Shown here in pieces: positions 1 through 5,310 of a stretch of 12,342 nucleotides of DNA (positions are counted from its first letter, which is position 1; every line of letters starts with the position of its first letter). Origin of the DNA: an uncultured Corynebacterium sp. (GTDB taxonomy: Bacteria > Actinomycetota > Actinomycetes > Mycobacteriales > Mycobacteriaceae); the NCBI RefSeq assembly GCF_943914015.1, contig NZ_CALUAK010000077.1:1-12342 (forward strand), read 5' to 3'. Position numbers and translations under genes: made by a program. Under the pieces are notes generated by a model. It was not told where the DNA came from and ran no database searches. It saw only the letters and a list, made by a program, of their open reading frames with translations.

Positions 1-477
1 ATCTACGATAAATCCATCGTGAGACGACGACGTTGCGATGAGGCGGGCGGCAACCAGTCGTGGGTCAACCGGTTCGTCAAAGGCGATATCGACGGCACGC
101 GCGAGTACCACCTTGTCTAATTCGCCACGCTGTAACGCCTCAACAGCATTGGTAACGCGGGCCAAGTGTTCCTCCGGCGACGGATCGAAGCCGGCAATGT
201 GTGCCTTGAGGGTCGAACCCGCACCCGTCAGGTAGTACGGGTGAGGATGCAGAGAGGTCTCCTCCCAGATTACGGACTCCGGAACCGTCAGCGCTGCAGG
301 TGCTGACGGGTCGAAGGGGATCGCACCGACGATCAGCCCCGCGGAGGGCAAGGCTGCAATCGCCTCGTCAATGGAGGTGTAAAAGGCTGCGCGTCCCTGG
401 GTGCGGACGGAGCCGTGTACACGCGACAGAAGAAAGTCGGGTGCTGTACTTGGTCTGGAAGGTCTGCTTGGTCGCAT
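1..477 (-). CDS. Isochorismate synthase-like protein (chorismate-binding family), N-terminal 159 residues; 3' end outside window
   Basis: The minus-strand frame is open from an ATG at 477-475 to the left edge, giving 159 residues with no stop. The best landmark is LDKVVLARAVDIAF near residues 120-133. It matches the K-V-V-L-A-R motif that opens the conserved chorismate-binding half of MenF/EntC-type isochorismate synthases. The preceding ~115 residues are the variable N-terminal half, including an FDP-containing strand near residues 55-57. These enzymes convert chorismate to isochorismate, feeding menaquinone or salicylate/catechol siderophores; which pathway applies here cannot be told. The catalytic C-terminal part is missing, so a related anthranilate or aminodeoxychorismate synthase is not strictly excluded. 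No other in-frame start lies just upstream. The N terminus begins with an R-P-S tandem repeat. The gene is divergent from gltX with 33 bp between start codons. A TACAAT hexamer 8 nt upstream of the ATG suggests a leaderless mRNA. Confidence 0.75.
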   Translation of the reverse strand, partial: MRPSRPSRPSTAPDFLLSRVHGSVRTQGRAAFYTSIDEAIAALPSAGLIVGAIPFDPSAPAALTVPESVIWEETSLHPHPYYLTGAGSTLKAHIAGFDPSPEEHLARVTNAVEALQRGELDKVVLARAVDIAFDEPVDPRLVAARLIATSSSHDGFIVD

Positions 478-485
478 GGTGAGAA

Positions 486-491
486 ATTGTA
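486..491 (-). promoter_or_regulatory. Putative -10 box (TACAAT) of the isochorismate synthase-like gene
   Basis: On the minus strand TACAAT lies exactly 8 nt before the ATG at 477. That spacing puts the transcription start at or next to the A of the start codon, as in actinobacterial leaderless mRNAs. No Shine-Dalgarno sequence and no convincing -35 are visible. Confidence 0.5.
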
Positions 492-496
492 GCGGG

Positions 497-502
497 TAGA
501 CT
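497..502 (+). promoter_or_regulatory. Putative -10 box (TAGACT) of gltX
   Basis: TAGACT fits the actinobacterial TANNNT -10 pattern and ends 8 nt before the gltX ATG at 511. No purine-rich Shine-Dalgarno element lies in between (the spacer is TTTACACC). A leaderless gltX transcript is therefore the simplest reading. The -35 region would fall inside the divergent gene. Confidence 0.5.
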
Positions 503-510
503 TTTACACC

Positions 511-1989
511 ATGTCTGATGTACGCGTTCGATTTTGTCCGTCCCCGACCGGCACGCCCCACGTTGGCATGGTGCGAACAGCACTCTTCAACTGGGGCTAC
601 GCCCGCCACGCCGGTGGCAAGCTTATTTTCCGCATCGAAGATACCGATGCAGCACGCGATTCCGAGGAGAGCTACCAGGCGATCATTGATTCGCTGACGT
701 GGCTTGGCCTCGATTGGGATGAAGGTGTTGTTAAAGGTGGCCCACATGAGCCCTACCGCCAGAGCCAGCGAGGCGATATCTACCTCGATGTTCTGGAGAA
801 GCTGAAGGAAGCCGGCTACGTGTACCCGGCCTACTCCACCAATGAGGAGGTGCAGGGTCGCCATAAGGCGGCCGGCCGAGATCCGCACCTGGGCTACGAC
901 AACTACGACCGCGACCTCACCGATGAGCAGAAGGCGGCATTTGAGGCAGAAGGCCGCAAGCCTGTGTGGCGCTTCAAGATGCCGGAGCGCACGTGGACGT
1001 GGAACGACATGGTGCGTGGAGAGATCTCCTTCGCACCAGAAACCCAGCCCGACTACGTTGTTGCTCGCTCCGACGGATCGCCTCTGTACACTCTGGTCAA
1101 CCCGATTGATGACGCGATCATGGGCATTACCCACGTGCTGCGTGGCGAGGATATCCTTCCCTCCACCCCCCGCCAGCTCGCTCTCTACGAGGCACTGAAG
1201 GAACTGGGAATCGCCAAGCAGACCCCCGAGTTCGGCCACCTGCCGTTCGTCATGGGCGAGGGCAACAAGAAGCTCTCCAAGCGTGATCCGCAGTCCAACC
1301 TGTTTAACCACCGCGACGCCGGCATCATCCCGGAGGGCATGCTTAACTATCTGGCACTGCTCGGGTGGTCGTTCAAGAGCGATCAGGATATCTTCAGCGT
1401 CGATGAATTTGTGAAGGCCTTCGACGTGCACGACGTGCTGGGTAACCCCGCGCGCTTCGACCAGAAGAAGCTGGAGGCCATCAACGCCGATCACATCCGC
1501 CTGCTCGACCCGAAGGACTTCGAGGAGAGGCTGAAGCTGTTCCTCGCTGACCACTACGACTTCCATCTGCCTGATGAGGACTTCGCCTTTGCCGCAACAC
1601 TTGTCCAGACGCGCATCAAGACGCTGTCTGAGGCATACAAGCTGCTGAAGTTCCTTGTCGTGGATGAGGACGAATTCACTCTGGATGAGAAGGCAGCGCG
1701 CAAGAACCTCAAGAACGACGCAGTTCAGGCTCTGGCAGAAGGGCTGGCAGCTCTCGAGGCTGTTGACGAGTGGAAGACGGAAAACATCGAGAAGGCACTG
1801 TCTACACGGCTTATCGACGAGCTGGAGATGAAACCGCGCAAGGCGTACGGTGCCCTCCGCGTGGCAACGTCCGGTGAGGCAGTTTCCCCGCCGCTGTTCG
1901 AGTCCATGGAGCTCCTCGGCCGGGAGCGCACCCTGGGGCGCATTAATAAGGCTCAGGCTGTGACGCCGTGGCAGACGGACGCACAGTAA
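511..1989 (+). CDS. gltX: Glutamyl-tRNA synthetase (GluRS, probably non-discriminating)
   Basis: This cytoplasmic class I aminoacyl-tRNA synthetase of 492 residues has the usual bacterial GluRS length. The HIGH-type signature near the N terminus is H17-V-G-M20, after the CPSPTGTP strand. The KMSKS-type signature is K254-L-S-K-R258. FRIEDTD near residues 40-46 and a conserved HVLRGED stretch complete the catalytic core. The C-terminal ~180 residues form the helical anticodon-binding part. It attaches glutamate to tRNA-Glu. Actinobacteria generally lack GlnRS, so it is expected also to misacylate tRNA-Gln with Glu for GatCAB to amidate. Genes for tRNA-Gln and tRNA-Glu follow directly, which fits that role. 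The ATG at 511 is chosen because [14 protein letters not shown] is the normal N terminus and a -10-like element lies 8 nt upstream. The last position of the HIGH motif is Met, an unusual residue there. Confidence 0.97.
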   Translation: MSDVRVRFCPSPTGTPHVGMVRTALFNWGYARHAGGKLIFRIEDTDAARDSEESYQAIIDSLTWLGLDWDEGVVKGGPHEPYRQSQRGDIYLDVLEKLKEAGYVYPAYSTNEEVQGRHKAAGRDPHLGYDNYDRDLTDEQKAAFEAEGRKPVWRFKMPERTWTWNDMVRGEISFAPETQPDYVVARSDGSPLYTLVNPIDDAIMGITHVLRGEDILPSTPRQLALYEALKELGIAKQTPEFGHLPFVMGEGNKKLSKRDPQSNLFNHRDAGIIPEGMLNYLALLGWSFKSDQDIFSVDEFVKAFDVHDVLGNPARFDQKKLEAINADHIRLLDPKDFEERLKLFLADHYDFHLPDEDFAFAATLVQTRIKTLSEAYKLLKFLVVDEDEFTLDEKAARKNLKNDAVQALAEGLAALEAVDEWKTENIEKALSTRLIDELEMKPRKAYGALRVATSGEAVSPPLFESMELLGRERTLGRINKAQAVTPWQTDAQ

Positions 1990-2012
1990 AAGTAGCGAAG
2001 TAACGATCGCTC

Positions 2013-2047
2013 GCCAGCTAGGGGACCACACAAAGCCCCTAGCTGGC
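2013..2047 (+). terminator. Hairpin downstream of gltX, probable terminator
   Basis: A perfect 12-bp inverted repeat starts 24 nt after the gltX stop: arm GCCAGCTAGGGG at 2013-2024, loop of 11 nt, complementary arm at 2036-2047. No U-tract follows (next bases ACACGGGG). It is either a U-less terminator or an mRNA-end stabilising hairpin. The stem is long and perfect enough to be unlikely by chance. Confidence 0.6.
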
Positions 2048-2120
2048 ACACGGGGTATAAATTCCGCCCTTGTTATTTCGCGCCTTATGCGACCGGGAAA
2101 TTGTTAATTGACCTGGCGAT

Positions 2121-2150
2121 TTGCGAGGATAAGGGGGTTATGGTTATAGT
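2121..2150 (+). promoter_or_regulatory. Putative promoter of the tRNA-Gln/tRNA-Glu unit
   Basis: A -35-like TTGCGA at 2121-2126 and a -10-like TATAGT at 2145-2150 are separated by 18 bp. Transcription would start near 2157, leaving a short leader before tRNA-Gln at 2185. It lies downstream of the gltX hairpin, so the tRNAs probably have their own promoter. Confidence 0.5.
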
Positions 2151-2184
2151 TATCTCCGTTGCCGACGAGGTAGTCGGAAACAAA

Positions 2185-2256
2185 TGGCCTATGGTGTAAT
2201 TGGCAACACAGCGGTTTCTGGTACCGCCATTCTAGGTTCGAGTCCTGGTAGGCCAG
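2185..2256 (+). tRNA. tRNA-Gln (anticodon CTG)
   Basis: A complete 72-nt cloverleaf can be folded. The acceptor stem TGGCCTA (2185-2191) pairs with TAGGCCA (2249-2255), with discriminator G at 2256. The anticodon stem GCGGT/ACCGC encloses loop TTCTGGT with anticodon CTG at 2218-2220. The T arm carries GGTTCGAGTCC. The 3' CCA is not encoded. The first acceptor pair is U1-A72, a recognition element for the GatCAB amidotransferase (established for bacterial tRNA-Gln). This fits the indirect Glu-tRNA-Gln route. Confidence 0.95.
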
Positions 2257-2257
2257 C

Positions 2258-2277
2258 TCTTCATCTTCGGATGAGGG
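2258..2277 (+). other. UUCG-capped hairpin in the tRNA-Gln/tRNA-Glu spacer
   Basis: The 33-nt spacer between the tRNAs contains an 8-bp stem (two G-U wobbles) closed by a TTCG tetraloop at 2266-2269, followed by an A-rich run. It is probably a structural or RNase-processing element of the precursor RNA. It has no U-tract and so is not an obvious terminator. Confidence 0.45.
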
Positions 2278-2289
2278 AAAAATAAATAT

Positions 2290-2362
2290 GCCCCGTTCGT
2301 CTAGCGGCCTAGGACACCGCCCTCTCACGGCGGCGGCACGGGTTCAAATCCCGTACGGGGTA
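2290..2362 (+). tRNA. tRNA-Glu (anticodon CTC)
   Basis: A complete 73-nt cloverleaf. The acceptor GCCCCGT (2290-2296) pairs with ACGGGGT (2355-2361), with a G-U pair at 1-72 and discriminator A at 2362. The anticodon stem CCGCC/GGCGG holds loop CTCTCAC with anticodon CTC at 2324-2326. The T arm has GGTTCAAATCC. CCA is not encoded. It lies 33 nt after tRNA-Gln and is probably co-transcribed with it. It is a direct substrate of the neighbouring GltX. Confidence 0.96.
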
Positions 2363-2370
2363 CAGCTAAA

Positions 2371-2400
2371 GGCACTCAGTGGAAACACTGAGTGCCCTTT
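2371..2400 (+). terminator. Intrinsic terminator of the tRNA unit
   Basis: An 11-bp perfect stem (GGCACTCAGTG at 2371-2381 with its complement at 2386-2396) is closed by a GAAA tetraloop. It is followed by CTTTCACTTTCTC, and upstream AAA can extend the pairing with TTT. It starts 8 nt after the last tRNA base. Confidence 0.85.
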
Positions 2401-2456
2401 CACTTTCTCAAGCACAAGTAGGGCTTACCCGGGCTTAAGAATTAAGGCTTAAGTAG

Positions 2457-2506
2457 CCGGCGTGGTGGTAGTTCTGCTTACCGAAGGAAGGTAGGTTAAG
2501 CGCCGG
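2457..2506. repeat. Nested inverted repeat between the two terminators
   Basis: CCGGCG at 2457-2462 is complementary to CGCCGG at 2501-2506. Inside, GCTTACC at 2476-2482 is nearly complementary to GGTTAAGC at 2494-2501 (one bulge, sharing one base with the outer arm). The element could fold as a large interrupted stem. Just to its left GGCTTA occurs three times (2422, 2432, 2447). Function unknown. It lies in a 200-bp gene-free gap between the tRNA terminator and the convergent small gene. Confidence 0.3.
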
Positions 2507-2518
2507 GAAGGCGGATAT

Positions 2519-2551
2519 AAAAAACGTGGCACACAGAGAGTGTGCCACGTT
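2519..2551 (-). terminator. Intrinsic terminator of the small acidic protein gene
   Basis: Read on the minus strand, a perfect 12-bp stem (plus-strand arms 2523-2534 and 2540-2551, 5-nt loop) is followed at once by a run of six T (2524-2519; the first two overlap the stem). It begins 14 nt after the stop codon of the 66-codon minus-strand gene. This strongly supports that gene as a real transcription unit. Confidence 0.9.
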
Positions 2552-2565
2552 GTGCGTTCGTCGAT

Positions 2566-2766
2566 TTACTTCTCGGCGACAGCGTCCTTAGCCTCGGAAG
2601 CCGTGTCAGCAGCGTCGGCCTCGGAGGAGCCTTCAGCGCCGTCGAGGGTGGAGCTCAGGCTGTCGAAGTTGGAGGAGAGGTTCTCGAAGTCGATGTCGCC
2701 GGAAGCGATATCCTTGAGAGCCTTCACGATGGACTTGATGATGTTGAGAGTGGTGCTGAGATCCAT
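2566..2766 (-). CDS. Small acidic amphipathic protein, 66 aa, possible PorH-like cell-wall channel peptide
   Basis: The product has 66 residues, starts MDLSTTL, and has no cysteine, no Sec signal peptide and a net charge of about -9. Residues 3-21 show hydrophobic residues (L3, L7, I10, V14, L17, A21) every three to four positions, as in an amphipathic helix. F27, L30, F34, L37 and L41 continue the spacing. Residues 44-66 are an Ala/Glu/Asp/Ser-rich tail. Corynebacterial PorH and PorA porins are likewise tiny, acidic, signal-less amphipathic helices in the mycolate outer membrane, and C. glutamicum PorH also begins MDLS. That link is an inference from size and pattern. The ATG at 2766 is preferred over an in-frame ATG at 2916 because a GGGCAGG Shine-Dalgarno-like stretch lies about 9 nt upstream, and residues encoded between 2916 and 2767 look non-coding. 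The gene is monocistronic with a perfect terminator. No partner porA-like gene is visible. Confidence 0.7.
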   Translation of the reverse strand: MDLSTTLNIIKSIVKALKDIASGDIDFENLSSNFDSLSSTLDGAEGSSEADAADTASEAKDAVAEK

Positions 2767-2856
2767 GGATCTTACCTGCCCTTTCTTATTGGAAATTAAG
2801 GTTACGCCGCCACGCTGTTGTGGTGCGGTGTTGATGGTAGCAGAGCGATGCCGATG

Positions 2857-2862
2857 TTTATA
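2857..2862 (-). promoter_or_regulatory. Candidate -10 box (TATAAA) for the small acidic protein gene
   Basis: TATAAA on the minus strand lies about 90 nt upstream of the ATG at 2766 and would give a leader of roughly 80 nt. No good -35 is seen at 16-18 bp, so this is a weak call based on the hexamer and its place in an AT-richer stretch. Confidence 0.3.
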
Positions 2863-3001
2863 CAGTACAACCCGATAATCCGGTTCTTTTTGGAGGGTAC
2901 AAATGGGCCATTGCAATTATTAGCAAACAATAAGTTTTGGTACAAAAGGTTCCATGTATCCGCTGTCGGTGCTGATAAGGGTTAAGCGTTGGCATTGTTG
3001 A

Positions 3002-3217
3002 TGGGGGCTTGAGTGAGGAACTTTCGTACCTTGAGGTAGGAGGCGGACTTCGTAGCGTGTTCCCTCATGTGGGGGTAGTGGCAACGGTAGTAAATCTGCT
3101 GGATAGCCGTGGTGGGGGAGCACGCGTTCCGACTTGTGAGTACGTCGGATTGAGTAATGGTGGGGGTAAGTCCACAAGTATTAATGGAGAGTTAACCGAT
3201 TGGGTTTGTGGGGGTAA
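3002..3217 (+). repeat. G-rich TGGGGG(TA) direct repeats upstream of ugpA
   Basis: TGGGGG occurs at 3002, 3070, 3113, 3161 and 3209, always on the same strand. Three copies are TGGGGGTA (3070, 3161, 3209). The last three copies are exactly 48 bp apart. The final two are embedded in a longer imperfect repeat that begins GATTGRGT (3148 and 3198) and runs into TGGGGGTAA. This could be a repeated regulator site or a locally duplicated segment. Confidence 0.5.
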
Positions 3218-3218
3218 C

Positions 3219-3228
3219 TAAGCGTTTA
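3219..3228. promoter_or_regulatory. LacI-family operator candidate before ugpA
   Basis: TAAGCGTTTA is palindromic at 8 of 10 positions around a central CpG, the usual form of LacI-family operators. It ends 24 bp before the preferred ugpA ATG and would overlap the core promoter. A second CGTTTA half-site follows at 3236-3241. No regulator gene is in the window, so the assignment rests on shape alone. Confidence 0.35.
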
Positions 3229-3252
3229 CGTAGTACGTTTAATTTTTCATTC

Positions 3253-4200
3253 ATGGCTACGCTAATCCCCGCGGTGAGCGAAAAGCCGAAAGTGTCAGAG
3301 TCGTTTGCACAAAAGAAACATAGACCGCAGTACACCGCCAAGCAGATCCTGTTGGCGGCTGCACTTGTGCTTCCGAACCTCATACTTCTCGTCATCTTCA
3401 CCTACCGCCCACTAATTGACAACATCAGGATCTCGTTCTATAACTGGAACATTTCCTCACCCCGTATGACGTTTGTGGGGCTGGATAACTATATCGAGTG
3501 GTTCACTGCAGCAGAGACGAAGACGGTGGTGTTCAACACCGTCGTGTTTACCTTCTTCGCGGTAGTCGGATCCATGATCATCGGACTCGCGCTGGCGCTG
3601 CTACTGGACCAGAAGCTGTTCGGGCGCAGCGCCGTTCGATCCATGGTGTTCGCGCCGTACGTCATCGCCGGTGCAGCCATCGGCGTTGCCTTCCAATTCG
3701 TGTTTGATCCGAACTACGGGCTCATCCAGTACTTCCTCGGCTGGTTTGGCATTGACTCGCCGAACTTCTACCAGGAGTCCAAGTGGGCGTTGTTCATGAT
3801 TACAGCAACCTACATTTGGAAGAACGTCGGCTACGTGTTCGTCATTTACCTTGCGGCACTCCAGGGGCGTCGCAAGGATCTCGACGAGGCGGCAGAAATT
3901 GATGGAACACCACCGGTTCGTCGCTTTTTCCGTGTGGTTATGCCACAGCTTCGCGGAACGACCTTCTTCCTCTCCATCACCGTGCTGCTCAACTCTTTCC
4001 AGGTCTTCGACATTATCAATGCGATGACCAAGGGCGGTCCGTTTGGCTACGGCACCTCGACCATGGTGTTCCAGGTTTACCAGGAGACATTCGTCAACAG
4101 TCGCGCCGGCTACGGTGCTGCCGTTGCCACCATCATGTTCCTCGTTGTCCTCGTCATCACGGCGATCCAGGTGTACTTCCAAGAAAAGGGTGACGAGTAA
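3253..4200 (+). CDS. ugpA: ABC transporter permease UgpA (glycerol-3-phosphate / glycerophosphodiester uptake)
   Basis: A 315-residue MalF-type inner-membrane permease. Six hydrophobic segments lie at about 31-50, 92-118, 130-151, 178-200, 236-256 and 285-308. The EAA loop that docks on the ATPase is E212-A-A-E-I-D-G218, ending at P231. It pairs with UgpE to form the channel that takes substrate from UgpB. The gene order permease-permease-binding protein-ATPase is the ugpAEBC order known in Corynebacterium. A GTG at 3208 would add 15 residues, but it lies inside the TGGGGGTA repeat and has no close ribosome-binding site, so ATG 3253 is preferred. No Shine-Dalgarno precedes 3253 either. An AT-rich TTTAAT 9 nt before it may act as the -10 of a leaderless or very short-leader mRNA. 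The stop codon overlaps the ugpE start (TAATG), indicating translational coupling. Confidence 0.88.
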   Translation: MATLIPAVSEKPKVSESFAQKKHRPQYTAKQILLAAALVLPNLILLVIFTYRPLIDNIRISFYNWNISSPRMTFVGLDNYIEWFTAAETKTVVFNTVVFTFFAVVGSMIIGLALALLLDQKLFGRSAVRSMVFAPYVIAGAAIGVAFQFVFDPNYGLIQYFLGWFGIDSPNFYQESKWALFMITATYIWKNVGYVFVIYLAALQGRRKDLDEAAEIDGTPPVRRFFRVVMPQLRGTTFFLSITVLLNSFQVFDIINAMTKGGPFGYGTSTMVFQVYQETFVNSRAGYGAAVATIMFLVVLVITAIQVYFQEKGDE

Positions 4201-5228
4201 TGTCTAGGGCAGTCAATCTCGGCACAGCCGGCAGCACAGGTATCCGAAAGAAGCGCCGCCTCACCAGTGGTCGGAGGCGCCAGCTGCCCATCCTGGAGGC
4301 CCCGAAGACGGGGTTGCCACCGGTGCCCGGTTCGCAGGGCGAAGGGGAACCCGTCATTACGGAGGTACAGCGAAAGCGACTCGAGCGGGGCGGCGGAATG
4401 GAGCACACGTCCACCATCGCCAAGATCTTCGGTTACATCGCGCTTGCCGCCACTGTTCTCATCATCCTCGTTCCGCTGTACTTCATCCTCATCACGTCGT
4501 TCAAGACGTTCCAGGATGTGTACTCGGATCCGATTACCTTCTGGCCAAACCCGTTTGAGCCGCAGAACTACTCCTATGTCATGGAGACCTCGGGCTTCAA
4601 CCTGTACCTGCGAAACTCTGTCATCATCACCGCGATCCTCACCGTGGTGGAGGTATCCCTTGGCGTCATGAGCGCCTATGCGTTTGCCTTCCTCAAATTC
4701 CCCGGCAGGAACCTTCTGTTCATGCTCGTCATCGCTACGCTGATGGTGCCCAACCAGATCACCATCATTTCCAACTACGCTCTTGTGGCCTCGCTCGGCT
4801 GGCGCAACACGTTCGCCGGCGTGATTGTTCCACTGGCTGGCGTGGCCTTTGGCACGTTCCTCATGCGTAACCATTTCATGAGCCTGCCCAAGGAAATCAT
4901 GGAGGCCGCGGAAATGGACGGCTCCGGATTCTTCACCACCCTGTTCAAGGTGGTGCTGCCGATGAGCTGGCCGACACTGTCTGCCTTCGTCCTTATCACC
5001 GTGGTGGGCGAGTGGAACCAGTACCTGTGGCCGTTCCTCATAACGGATACGGCAGCCACAGCACCGCTTCCCGTCGGCTTGACACGACTGCAGGACGCGG
5101 AGGGCCTGACCAACTGGGGCCCTGTCATGGCCGGCACTGTACTGACCACCCTGCCCATGCTTGCCGTGTTCCTCATGCTGCAGAAGAAGATGATCAAGGG
5201 CCTCACCGCTGGCGCGGTGAAGGGCTAA
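4200..5228 (+). CDS. ugpE: ABC transporter permease UgpE with a 66-residue basic N-terminal extension
   Basis: A 342-residue MalG-type permease, the partner of UgpA. The EAA loop is E235-A-A-E-M-D-G241, ending at P254. Hydrophobic segments begin at about residue 76. UgpE/MalG-type proteins usually have about 270-300 residues, so the first ~66 residues are extra. They are hydrophilic and rich in Arg, Lys, Gly and Pro (for example RKKRR at 16-20 and RRR at 25-27), and would lie in the cytoplasm. The ATG at 4200 overlaps the ugpA stop (TAATG), with AAAAGGG about 12 nt upstream. The extension shows the same G/C-rich third positions as the core, which supports translation. An internal ATG at 4398 (Met67, before EHTSTIAKIF) would give a standard-length protein and remains a possible alternative start. 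An 82-bp gap separates it from ugpB. Confidence 0.87.
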   Translation: MSRAVNLGTAGSTGIRKKRRLTSGRRRQLPILEAPKTGLPPVPGSQGEGEPVITEVQRKRLERGGGMEHTSTIAKIFGYIALAATVLIILVPLYFILITSFKTFQDVYSDPITFWPNPFEPQNYSYVMETSGFNLYLRNSVIITAILTVVEVSLGVMSAYAFAFLKFPGRNLLFMLVIATLMVPNQITIISNYALVASLGWRNTFAGVIVPLAGVAFGTFLMRNHFMSLPKEIMEAAEMDGSGFFTTLFKVVLPMSWPTLSAFVLITVVGEWNQYLWPFLITDTAATAPLPVGLTRLQDAEGLTNWGPVMAGTVLTTLPMLAVFLMLQKKMIKGLTAGAVKG

Positions 5229-5297
5229 ACCTCATCACTACCCACACGCGAAAACAAACGTCGCAACAGACACCCCCTACATTCTCAACTATCTAAC

Positions 5298-5303
5298 AAG
5301 GAG
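5298..5303 (+). promoter_or_regulatory. Strong ribosome-binding site of ugpB
   Basis: AAGGAG lies 7 nt before the ugpB ATG and is the best Shine-Dalgarno match in the operon. Together with the 82-bp gap after ugpE, it fits higher expression of the binding protein than of the permeases. A TACATT at 5278-5283 might be an internal -10, but the evidence is weak. Confidence 0.6.
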
Positions 5304-5310
5304 AAACATC

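Larger units (their letters stand above)
2767..3252. other. 486-bp gene-free divergent intergenic region
   Basis: This region separates the minus-strand small protein gene from ugpA. No frame in it has convincing coding character; the short open frames are low-complexity and have no ribosome-binding site. It contains three GTACAA motifs (2865, 2897, 2940; the last two within the octamer GGTACAAA), five TGGGGG motifs (3002-3214) and a LacI-type operator candidate next to ugpA. It probably carries the promoters and operators of both flanking transcription units. Confidence 0.6.

Noticed and set aside
2767..2916. 50-residue N-terminal extension of the small acidic protein
   Set aside because: The extra residues are basic and irregular, the promoter candidate lies inside them, and a good ribosome-binding site precedes the internal ATG at 2766.
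3134..3150. GlxR (cAMP receptor-type) site at TGTGAGTACGTCGGA
   Set aside because: Only the left half-site TGTGA matches; the right half (CGGAT) does not resemble TCACA.
2920..3177. 85-codon minus-strand frame in the intergenic region
   Set aside because: The product is His/Pro-rich from C-runs complementary to the G-rich repeats, with no start signal and no family resemblance.
3002..3214. G-quadruplex
   Set aside because: The G5 tracts are 36-62 bp apart, far too distant for a normal intramolecular quadruplex loop.
3009..3221. 70-codon plus-strand frame upstream of ugpA
   Set aside because: Its Gly-rich product comes from the TGGGGG repeats. There is no ribosome-binding site or family resemblance, and it ends inside the ugpA promoter region.
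3208..3252. Upstream GTG start for ugpA
   Set aside because: The GTG is part of a repeated GTGGGGGTA motif found elsewhere in the intergenic region and has no ribosome-binding site at proper distance. ATG 3253 gives a normal N terminus.
3601..4182. Minus-strand open frame opposite ugpA (193 codons), and a similar one at 4110-4874
   Set aside because: Both are shadows of the permease genes, with low-complexity charged products and no promoter or ribosome-binding site.
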